Shown: one piece after another, positions 43,135-49,359 of the stretch | Position numbering within the stretch: the stretch's first letter is position 1 | Layout: every line of letters starts with the position of its first letter | DNA from: a virus | Reading direction: 5' to 3' (one strand) | Virus record (IMG/VR): IMGVR_UViG_3300035698_002599 | Span: 1-50,057 of that record | DNA: 50,057 nt | Position numbers and translations under genes: made by a program | The notes under the pieces: generated by a model | The model's input: the letters and a program-made list of their open reading frames with translations, nothing else | The model's database searches: none | Told to the model about the DNA's origin: nothing

Positions 43135-43426
43135 AATAGAGAAAAAGAATCTGCGCAGTCGGCTTAAGTCAGCCGCGGCACGGGCCAGAACCGCAGGTGA
43201 AAATTTAGCAAGCTGGCTGATGCGCCGCAAAGCGCAGGCAGAAGACAGGGCTAAGCACTCTGAAATGTACGCCAAGTTTGATACGCGCAACCGCCTGATA
43301 AACGCGCTTTCAGGCTGGCAGCGTAATCAAGCTGGCCGTCACTGCAAAGGCAATTGGAACAGCCTGACCAATGAACAGCTTGAACACTTCGGCAAACTTC
43401 CGCATTGGAAGCAAGGCTGTGGTTGA
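43121..43426 (+). CDS. Small basic helical protein
   Basis: 101 residues, Arg/Lys/Ala-rich helices then a Trp-containing C-terminal segment (LPHWKQGCG). AAAGGAA precedes the ATG. Unknown. Confidence 0.6.
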   Translation: MKSNRIEKKNLRSRLKSAAARARTAGENLASWLMRRKAQAEDRAKHSEMYAKFDTRNRLINALSGWQRNQAGRHCKGNWNSLTNEQLEHFGKLPHWKQGCG

Positions 43427-43619
43427 TGTATCTATCAATGGCCCGGATAAATCGCCATTGAATCTGGGCTGCCATGTCTGTGGGCATGAATGGTGTAAAA
43501 AGCTATCCATGCCCATGGAGCTTGGGAAATTTGCCGACTTATTGCGTAATCAATCCTGCCCAAAGTGCAGCGCTGCGTCAAATTTCACATACATAGGCCA
43601 TAAGGAGAAAAAGCCATGA
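43419..43619 (+). CDS. Zinc-ribbon protein (start uncertain)
   Basis: 66 residues if it starts at the GTG at 43419, which fits the operon spacing; an in-frame ATG at 43371 is an alternative. CHVCGHEW and CPKCSA form two CxxC pairs, a zinc ribbon of the kind found in small phage proteins. Its stop overlaps the LexA-like gene (ATGA). Confidence 0.6.
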   Translation: MVDVSINGPDKSPLNLGCHVCGHEWCKKLSMPMELGKFADLLRNQSCPKCSAASNFTYIGHKEKKP

Positions 43620-43984
43620 GACACGGATTAACCAAACGTCAAAGAGCGCTATTTAATATCATTGAGTTATATGTTGAAAAACACGGTGTGTCTCCGTCCT
43701 ACAGGGAACTGATGGTGCTGGCTAATTATACGTCATTGGGTTGTGTGGCGCGGCTGCTTAATGCCTTGGTTGAGCGCGGCTGGATTGCCAAACGCCTGAA
43801 CAGAAAGCGCTGCATTACAATTTTACCAGAAGATGATTTGATAAGTCCGGGTGATAAACTGGTGGATGAAAATGGAAATTATTTTACTTACTCTGGACAA
43901 AAACTGATTACGCGTGGTTTCATAGACAAACAAACGAATCGGAATTTGAATAGGAACGCAGAACATGACCATGAACATTTTTAA
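43616..43984 (+). CDS. LexA-like winged-helix regulator
   Basis: 122 residues. Residues 5-65 match the LexA DNA-binding domain pattern: LTKRQRALFNIIELYVEKHG, SPSYREL, then GCVARLLNALVERGWI. The C-terminal part is short and lacks the LexA self-cleavage domain, so it would not be SOS-cleavable itself. AAGGAGA precedes the ATG. A likely early or host-gene regulator. Confidence 0.75.
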   Translation: MRHGLTKRQRALFNIIELYVEKHGVSPSYRELMVLANYTSLGCVARLLNALVERGWIAKRLNRKRCITILPEDDLISPGDKLVDENGNYFTYSGQKLITRGFIDKQTNRNLNRNAEHDHEHF

Positions 43985-44198
43985 AAAAGAAATCAGACTC
44001 CCCCGCTTATACAGCGCCGCATTCCTTAAAAATCATATAACACAAAGCCGCACTATACTTTCAGTGGAGCGCCTTAATTTTGCCCCGCCTGCATCAGATA
44101 CCAATAAATTCTGGCGCGGTATCGGGTACCGTTTCCGCGTGACGTGGAAGGTTTTTACTGGTGAATATGACGTAATTTCATGGGAGTCGGGCAGATGA
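43965..44198 (+). CDS. Hypothetical early protein
   Basis: 77 residues, basic, with FWRGIGYRFRVTWKVFTGEY at the C-terminal end. AGGA precedes the ATG at 43965. Overlaps the previous gene by 20 bases. Unknown. Confidence 0.5.
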   Translation: MTMNIFKKEIRLPRLYSAAFLKNHITQSRTILSVERLNFAPPASDTNKFWRGIGYRFRVTWKVFTGEYDVISWESGR

Positions 44199-44425
44199 TG
44201 AGCGAGCCAGAAAAAGTTGAAGTGAGTGTTGATAGTATTCAAGCGCTGGCTGATAATATTGACGAAATATCAAAATCAATACGCAAGCTTTACAGCTTCT
44301 TCAATGAGCGTGCTATTATTGCGTTGGTGCATGAATTCTCTGGCCGCAGTATTAATAAAACACAGATTAAAGAGGTGTTGCACGCCCTTCATAACCTTGA
44401 CGCAAATATTGAAATAGGAAAATAA
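44195..44425 (+). CDS. Hypothetical early protein
   Basis: 76 residues, helical, from the ATG at 44195 with GGGAG upstream. No motif. Directly precedes the GapR-like gene. Confidence 0.55.
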   Translation: MMSEPEKVEVSVDSIQALADNIDEISKSIRKLYSFFNERAIIALVHEFSGRSINKTQIKEVLHALHNLDANIEIGK

Positions 44426-44427
44426 TT

Positions 44428-45006
44428 ATGACCCAGACCGCAGAAAAAAATACAATCAGTACGCCAATAGAAGCTGTTGCCTTGGCTAATTATTTATCAA
44501 TAACAAGGGCGGCGGGGTTGCCAGATAGTTTGGCAGAAGAAACCTATGCAGACAATAAGGAATCAGCAGACAAGTTGGCTGAATTTACTTTGAATCATGA
44601 TATGAGTCGTGGGGATAGGGCGCATAATATAATGAAAGTAAATTCAGCCCCTAAGCGCGGAAAAGCAGACCAAGAACGCGCAAAAATTCAAGCCAAAAAA
44701 GATAAAGCCACAGCTGATAAGAAAGCTGCCGAGGATACAAACGCCGCTGTTGTTGATCTTGGCGGTGTGGCAGGCAAGCGTTTGCTGTCATTCATTGAGC
44801 GTGTGGAACGCCTTGAAGAAGAAAAGGCAGCGCTGGCTGAGGATATCAAAGAGATTTACGCTGAATTAAAAGGCGTTGGCTATGATGCCAAAACAACCCG
44901 TAAAATTGTCAAGCTGCGGGGAACGGATTCTGAGAAGCGCAGAGAAGACGCAGAATTATTGGACTTGTATATGTCCGCAATCGGCATGCAGCCAAGCCTG
45001 CTTTAA
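44428..45006 (+). CDS. GapR/DUF2312-like DNA-binding protein with extra N-terminal domain
   Basis: 192 residues. The C-terminal 80 (about 109-189) match the GapR/DUF2312 pattern: LLSFIERVERLEEEKAALAEDIKEIYAE (in part), GYDAKTTRKIVKLRG, and a final LLDLYMSAIGM. GapR is a nucleoid protein of alphaproteobacteria that binds overtwisted AT-rich DNA and aids replication. The N-terminal 105 residues are unrelated to GapR and of unknown role. It may act in phage replication or manipulate the host nucleoid. AGGAAAAT precedes the ATG. Confidence 0.8.
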   Translation: MTQTAEKNTISTPIEAVALANYLSITRAAGLPDSLAEETYADNKESADKLAEFTLNHDMSRGDRAHNIMKVNSAPKRGKADQERAKIQAKKDKATADKKAAEDTNAAVVDLGGVAGKRLLSFIERVERLEEEKAALAEDIKEIYAELKGVGYDAKTTRKIVKLRGTDSEKRREDAELLDLYMSAIGMQPSLL

Positions 45007-45029
45007 TTTAACCAAGGGAGACTATGAAC

Positions 45030-45509
45030 ATGAAATCTTTTTACGGAACAAAGCGCATTGATGCGCAGCCAATAACCCGCGCAGCCTACAATGAGCATAA
45101 GGGCTGGACAATGCCTGCTGATGAAAACGGCGCTGATGAAGGTTACTTGGTGGAATATGAAGGTGGTTACCAGTCGTGGTCACCCAAAGATGTATTTGAA
45201 AAGGCTTATCTGCCTGAAACTGCCATGACATTTGGCGGTGCGCTTGAAGCGCTGCAATCAGGAAAGCGCGTAAGACGTGCGCATTGGAAAAATGTGAATT
45301 ACGTTTATCTTGTGATGGGTAGCCAATTTCAAGTCAACCGCCCACCATTGTTGGGATTATACAATGAGGGCACGGAAGTCCAGTACGCGGCGCACATTGA
45401 TGCGTGCCTTGTTCCGCCAGAGGGTGATTTGGATAAGGTTCACACAGGAGTCTGGACAGCCAGCATGGGCGATATTCTCGCCAATGACTGGTGCGTAGCT
45501 GACCATTAA
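45030..45509 (+). CDS. Protein with C-terminal Tad2/DUF2829-like domain (possible anti-Thoeris)
   Basis: 159 residues from the ATG at 45030 (GGGAG at good distance); ATG 45024 is an alternative. Residues about 1-60 form a separate phage domain with AYNEHKGWTMPADENGADEG and SWSPKDVFEKAYLP. Residues about 67-157 fit DUF2829: MTFGGALEALQSGKRVRRAHW, a YVYLVMG strand and an ending ILANDWCV. Some DUF2829 proteins (Tad2) bind the Thoeris signal molecule and block that defence. The binding residues cannot be verified by eye, so anti-defence activity is an inference. Confidence 0.65.
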   Translation: MKSFYGTKRIDAQPITRAAYNEHKGWTMPADENGADEGYLVEYEGGYQSWSPKDVFEKAYLPETAMTFGGALEALQSGKRVRRAHWKNVNYVYLVMGSQFQVNRPPLLGLYNEGTEVQYAAHIDACLVPPEGDLDKVHTGVWTASMGDILANDWCVADH

Positions 45510-45523
45510 AAGTCACTTCGCCT

Positions 45524-45553
45524 AACCATTTTGTGGGGATACACAAAATGGTT
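45524..45553. repeat. Perfect 12-bp inverted repeat
   Basis: AACCATTTTGTG (45524-45535) and CACAAAATGGTT (45542-45553) with a 6-base loop (GGGATA), in the 110-bp gap before the cold-shock gene. No T run follows, so it is not a standard terminator. An operator or mRNA hairpin is more likely. Confidence 0.75.
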
Positions 45554-45619
45554 TAGTGAGTTGATACAAACACGCGCATGAATAAAAAAATAAAATTAAT
45601 AAATTAGAGGATGATAATT

Positions 45620-45823
45620 ATGGCTACAGGCAAAGTAAAATGGTTCAACGAGGACAAGGGATACGGATTTATCGTGCCCGATGATGGCACAGAAGATGCT
45701 TTCGTGCATATCACAGCCGTCAAGGACAGTGGTGCGCACCCAATTGCAGAAGGTGACAACGTGTCATTTGATGTTGAGGATAGCCGTGGCCGCAATTGCG
45801 CCGTGAATTTGGCGAAGGTGTAA
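45620..45823 (+). CDS. csp: Cold-shock domain protein
   Basis: 67 residues from the ATG at 45620 with GAGGATG upstream; an upstream ATG at 45611 is less likely. VKWFNEDKGYGFIVP carries RNP1 (KGYGFI) and DAFVHI is RNP2, the RNA-binding face of CspA-type proteins. It probably keeps RNA single-stranded or affects transcript termination. An AT-rich leader and an inverted repeat precede it. Confidence 0.95.
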   Translation: MATGKVKWFNEDKGYGFIVPDDGTEDAFVHITAVKDSGAHPIAEGDNVSFDVEDSRGRNCAVNLAKV

Positions 45824-45824
45824 C

Positions 45825-46100
45825 ATGGCAGACCCAGCATTCATTCAGCACATTGAAGAAGTCCACTGTGACGGTGGCAAAACAGTTTACCGCAGGGGCC
45901 AGCCTATTATTGAAGGCGGCCCACCAGTCAAGCATGTTGGGGAACACCGCCCAAGCGGCCCCGGTGATTGCTGGGTATATGAAATTGGCTTAGAAGACCA
46001 AAGCAGCATAATGGTTTTCAACATGACCAAGGTTATTTTTGGAAAGCCAAAGAAGAATAAAGCGCTAATAGTCCCCGGTGGTGGGCTGATAACGCCATAA
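45825..46100 (+). CDS. Hypothetical early protein
   Basis: 91 residues with Gly/Pro-rich turns (IIEGGPPVKHVGEH, LIVPGGGLITP). No recognised domain. Starts 2 bases after the cold-shock stop region and ends before a terminator. Confidence 0.6.
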   Translation: MADPAFIQHIEEVHCDGGKTVYRRGQPIIEGGPPVKHVGEHRPSGPGDCWVYEIGLEDQSSIMVFNMTKVIFGKPKKNKALIVPGGGLITP

Positions 46101-46149
46101 GAATTCAGAAGCGTGCAGCGCGTATGCACAAACTGATAGGCCTAAAGCC

Positions 46150-46185
46150 GCGCTGGGGTGGCGTAAAACCTGCCCCAGCTTTTTT
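46150..46185 (+). terminator. Rho-independent terminator / attenuator before KTSC gene
   Basis: GCTGGGG (46152-46158) pairs with CCCCAGC (46173-46179) around a 14-base loop, followed by a T run (46180-46185). It lies in the leader of the gene at 46214. Confidence 0.85.
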
Positions 46186-46213
46186 AAACACTAAACACAG
46201 AAAGACTAAAATT

Positions 46214-47089
46214 ATGGAAGCACAAGCAAAAGTACCAGAAGACGAAGCGCAAGCGGAAACTTCAAGCCCTGCGGACATGGTTGCCGTTGAAAGCAGCAAT
46301 ATTGCCCACGTAGGATACAACCCTGCCAATGAAGGCCTTTATATCAATTTTAAAGATGGCTCGATTTGGGAGTATTTGGGCGTCACCAAGGCTACCTATG
46401 ACGAATTATTGGCCGCTGATAGCGTAGGGAAGTATTACCACGCGCATATTAAGGGCCAAGACTATCTTTCAAAGCGAATTGATATTGAACCGCCTACACC
46501 TGAAAATGCGGACACGGTTGAATCTTCCCCGGAAGTGCGGGAAGGCCAGCCAACACCTGTTGGTGAAGCGCCTGCTGCAATCGCTGATGATAGCGGTAAT
46601 CCCCACCCCATGACGGCTGGTGAAGCTGTTGGTGGTAAAATTACCGATGAAGACCCGTTGGGTGTTGCTGACGGTGCTGAAACGGCTGATTTCCATACTG
46701 GCAGTCATGCTGATATGGCAGAAGGCAGTGCTGGCGTGGGTCATAATGGCGGCCCTGCATTGGATGAAAACGATGCGCCAGAAGCCCCGGAAGCCCCTGA
46801 TGCTGTGGATAATAGCGGTGATAACACTGTGGATACTCCCGCAGAAACATCACCAGACACCACGGAAGCTGACGGTGGACAAGTTGCGGATAACGCCTTG
46901 GGCAATCCCCTTGACGTTGCTGCATGGTCGCATGATGAAGGCGGCCTTGTTGTTGCGCTGGTAAATGGTGACTCGTTCACTTACCCAGACGCACCAAAAG
47001 AACTGTGTGACGGTATGGCAGCGGCTGGTAGCCCAACGCGCTATTACCAAGCACAGGTGGTGCCCCATTATGAGGGCGTCCAAGCTTAG
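46214..47089 (+). CDS. KTSC-domain protein with GHNGGP motif
   Basis: 291 residues from the ATG at 46214, chosen because an earlier in-frame ATG (46124) would place the terminator inside the gene. A KTSC domain covers about 26-82 (SNIAHVGYNPANEGLYINF, then SVGKYYHAHIK). A long Asp/Glu/Pro/Ala-rich linker follows with GHNGGPALDE at 176-185, a motif I know from alphaproteobacterial phage proteins. The C-terminal 60 residues look like a decayed second KTSC unit. Hairpin terminators lie on both sides. Function unknown. Confidence 0.75.
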   Translation: MEAQAKVPEDEAQAETSSPADMVAVESSNIAHVGYNPANEGLYINFKDGSIWEYLGVTKATYDELLAADSVGKYYHAHIKGQDYLSKRIDIEPPTPENADTVESSPEVREGQPTPVGEAPAAIADDSGNPHPMTAGEAVGGKITDEDPLGVADGAETADFHTGSHADMAEGSAGVGHNGGPALDENDAPEAPEAPDAVDNSGDNTVDTPAETSPDTTEADGGQVADNALGNPLDVAAWSHDEGGLVVALVNGDSFTYPDAPKELCDGMAAAGSPTRYYQAQVVPHYEGVQA

Positions 47090-47116
47090 TACCACTGTGT
47101 TACTGTGTATCTATGG

Positions 47117-47150
47117 CCCGGCTGCATTTAACCGTGTGGCCGGGTTTTTT
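47117..47150 (+). terminator. Rho-independent terminator
   Basis: CCCGGC (47117-47122) pairs with GCCGGG (47139-47144), then six T residues. Confidence 0.8.
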
Positions 47151-47167
47151 ACACAGGGGAATATGAA

Positions 47168-47458
47168 ATGACAACGCTGCCCAAAACAAAGCTGCTTGAC
47201 CCGGAAGAAATATGGTACCCGGCACGCTGTACACGCTCAGAAATGATTGAACGGCTGGAAGGCCATGGGTGGACGCTTAAGGGCACAACGCACACTGAAG
47301 GAAGGCCCATGCTGGTTATTACTGGCCCCTTCCCCGGCACATGCAATATTCCTTTGCCACCAAACGAAAATGAAGACCACGGCCCTGCGCTGGATGATGT
47401 GTATATGGTTTTAGGTTATATCCTAGAATCTCACATGGGATTGTCTGGCCGGGCGTAG
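47168..47458 (+). CDS. Hypothetical early protein
   Basis: 96 residues with RSEMIERLEGHGWTLKG and a Pro-rich middle. AGGGGA precedes the ATG. No motif recognised. Confidence 0.6.
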   Translation: MTTLPKTKLLDPEEIWYPARCTRSEMIERLEGHGWTLKGTTHTEGRPMLVITGPFPGTCNIPLPPNENEDHGPALDDVYMVLGYILESHMGLSGRA

Positions 47459-47472
47459 AAAGGTAGGCGCTA

Positions 47473-47685
47473 ATGCCCTGTGACAATCACTGTGATGATT
47501 GCGGAAAGGTGCAGTACGACACGGAAAGCCAAGCAATCAAATGCGCCAAGCACTTGGGCAGAATATTCAAAGGCAGGCGCCAAAGAGCATATTTATGCAA
47601 ATGTAAAAGGTGGTGTTTGACCACTGAGAAGAAACCCAACAAAACAAGGAAAAGAAGAAAATGTCACAAGAACCAGAAGAAGTAA
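47473..47685 (+). CDS. Cys-rich zinc-binding protein
   Basis: 70 residues. C-x-H-C-x2-C at the start and YLCKCKRWCLTTE suggest a small zinc ribbon. The C-terminal 20 residues are very basic (RKRRKCHKNQKK). It probably binds nucleic acid. Overlaps the next gene by 25 bases. Confidence 0.65.
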   Translation: MPCDNHCDDCGKVQYDTESQAIKCAKHLGRIFKGRRQRAYLCKCKRWCLTTEKKPNKTRKRRKCHKNQKK

Positions 47686-48158
47686 GAACCATACCTGTCA
47701 CGGTGGAAGAATACAGCCGCCTGATACGCGATAACCAACAAATGATGGGGTTGCTTGACCGTATCATGGATATAGCCGTCAGCAAGGCTGTGGGGGCAAA
47801 TAACCCTTTCAACGCGCATAAGGATATAATCATGGCTGTTGGCATGGCTGTGGATAAGATTAAAAACCCAATTATCCAAATTCCTGACCGCAAAACTGGC
47901 ATGACGCCGTATGAAACAATGATATCCAGCGTGGCATTGCAGCCCAAAGTGATGTTTGGTATGAAGTTTTATATTCACCCGGACATGCCTGACGGCCAGA
48001 TATGGGTTAATCACAAAAGTTATGATAAGGTTGTGCTTGAAAAGGAGAAAGCCGATGCCAACGCCACCAAAAAGAAATCCGCAGGCAGCAAGCCTAAGAA
48101 GTCCGCACCTGCGCCAACAAAAGATAAAGGACGCAAAGAAGGAAGCGGCAAAGCTTGA
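47661..48158 (+). CDS. Hypothetical early protein with basic tail
   Basis: 165 residues. A globular N-terminal part (VTVEEYSRLIRDNQQMMGLL, then HKDIIMAVGMAVDKI) is followed by a Lys/Ala/Pro-rich tail from about residue 135. The 3' 104 bases are shared with an overlapping gene in another frame (48055). AAGGAAAAG precedes the ATG. Confidence 0.6.
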   Translation: MSQEPEEVRTIPVTVEEYSRLIRDNQQMMGLLDRIMDIAVSKAVGANNPFNAHKDIIMAVGMAVDKIKNPIIQIPDRKTGMTPYETMISSVALQPKVMFGMKFYIHPDMPDGQIWVNHKSYDKVVLEKEKADANATKKKSAGSKPKKSAPAPTKDKGRKEGSGKA

Positions 48159-48228
48159 ATGCCGTAAAACCATTGTGCCTGCTGCTGACCGCACCGGGTA
48201 TTTAAACCATAAGGAAGCCAATGATTGA
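48055..48228 (+). CDS. Small basic protein overlapping 47661-48158
   Basis: 57 residues from the ATG at 48055, which has a strong site AAAGGAGA. Pro/Arg/Lys-rich start, helical middle (KIKDAKKEAAKLECRK). It shares 104 bases in a different frame with the previous gene and overlaps the next by 8, so it bridges both. The ribosome site supports it as real. Confidence 0.6.
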   Translation: MPTPPKRNPQAASLRSPHLRQQKIKDAKKEAAKLECRKTIVPAADRTGYLNHKEAND

Positions 48229-48508
48229 TATTACAGAGATTGCAGATAAAGCCACGTTTGTGAACGTGGAAGACGCCACCATAGCCAGCGTGGGATATAA
48301 CGCTGAACACGGTGACCTGTTTATCCGTCTTGGCAATTCACTGCTGCTTTATTTCACCAGCATTGCGCAGGAAACGTATGACGGCATTATGGATGCACCA
48401 ACAAAGTTTGAAGGGTTATTCAAGCTGGTGCAGGAAAACTATACTGGCCGCGTGGTTCAAGATGTGCGCCAAGAAAATTGTACAACCAAAAAGTTTATAG
48501 GAGACTGA
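48221..48508 (+). CDS. Second KTSC-like domain protein
   Basis: 95 residues, nearly all one KTSC-like unit: ATIASVGYNAEHGDLFIRL and ETYDGIMDAPTKFEGLFKLV. It matches the domain at 46214 in layout but lacks its linker. Function of the family is unknown. Confidence 0.65.
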   Translation: MIDITEIADKATFVNVEDATIASVGYNAEHGDLFIRLGNSLLLYFTSIAQETYDGIMDAPTKFEGLFKLVQENYTGRVVQDVRQENCTTKKFIGD

Positions 48509-48510
48509 CC

Positions 48511-48687
48511 ATGGAAAAGCAGGGCCGCGATTTAACGCATATTTACAAGAACATATCAGCAATCACTGATATTAAGCTTACGGCCCTATTTACAAGGCAG
48601 AAGAAAGAATTAACACCCAAAACACAGGAGAATACCCATGCCGGAAGATGGAATAAAGAAGTGGCACCCAGAAGAATTTGCGAATGA
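48511..48687 (+). CDS. Small hypothetical protein
   Basis: 58 residues from the ATG at 48511, with AGGAG upstream; helical and basic. Overlaps the next gene by 50 bases. An in-frame start at 48478 is inside the KTSC gene and rejected. Confidence 0.5.
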   Translation: MEKQGRDLTHIYKNISAITDIKLTALFTRQKKELTPKTQENTHAGRWNKEVAPRRICE

Positions 48688-49036
48688 CCGCGCCAAAGAC
48701 GCTATGAACAACGCGCTGATGAAGCGCAATGATGCGCTGGCAAAGCTTAATCATTCGCAAGAGCAATTAAAAAACATGACAGCACAGCACGCGCAGATTA
48801 TGACGCTGCTGGGTGAAGTTGTTGGTATGGCCACCAATGACCCTGCACGCCTTACTGCGTTTAATTCACCGCTGCTGCAAAAGGCTGCGCTTGAAATATA
48901 TGAGCATAACAACCCAAAGCTTGACCCTGACTGGAATACACGGGCCAAGCTTGATGAATTGATAAAGCTGCAACGCAAGGCTGCCAACATGGCACAGCAC
49001 GGCCCTATCCATATCATTGATGAAAAGGTGGGCTAA
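48638..49036 (+). CDS. Helical protein upstream of small terminase
   Basis: 132 residues, helical. It begins with DGIKKWHPEEFANDRAKD; Met/Gln/Asn-rich helices follow. AGGAGA precedes the ATG. Coupled to the next gene by one base. Unknown. Confidence 0.65.
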   Translation: MPEDGIKKWHPEEFANDRAKDAMNNALMKRNDALAKLNHSQEQLKNMTAQHAQIMTLLGEVVGMATNDPARLTAFNSPLLQKAALEIYEHNNPKLDPDWNTRAKLDELIKLQRKAANMAQHGPIHIIDEKVG

Positions 49037-49359
49037 TGCCTGACGATAAAGACAATATTGAAAAGATACCTATTCGCTTTAAGCACAAAGAAAAAGGCGA
49101 AAAGATGTTGACGCTGGTGCCTTCCTACAAAGGGTGCCTGTATCATTCTTATGTTATAGACGCTGAGGCCAGCCAAGTTACCTGTAAAAATTGCGACAAG
49201 ATATTCAACCCCATGGCAGTGCTTGTTGAATTAGCACGTAAGGAAAGCCGCTGGATGATGAACCTTGAAGATTATGAAGACCGTATGAAGCGCCTATCAG
49301 AGAAGAAGCGTGTTAAATGCAAGCATTGTAAGCAATTCACGCCTGTGAGGGAAAAATGA
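49036..49359 (+). CDS. Zinc-ribbon protein upstream of small terminase
   Basis: 107 residues with two CxxC pairs, CKNCDK in the middle and CKHCKQ at the end, which may form one or two zinc sites. It overlaps the terminase start (ATGA). Possibly a packaging or late-switch factor by position only. Confidence 0.65.
   Translation: MPDDKDNIEKIPIRFKHKEKGEKMLTLVPSYKGCLYHSYVIDAEASQVTCKNCDKIFNPMAVLVELARKESRWMMNLEDYEDRMKRLSEKKRVKCKHCKQFTPVREK

Noticed and set aside
46124-46213. Upstream start for the KTSC gene
   Set aside because: It would put a strong terminator inside the coding region and has no ribosome site.
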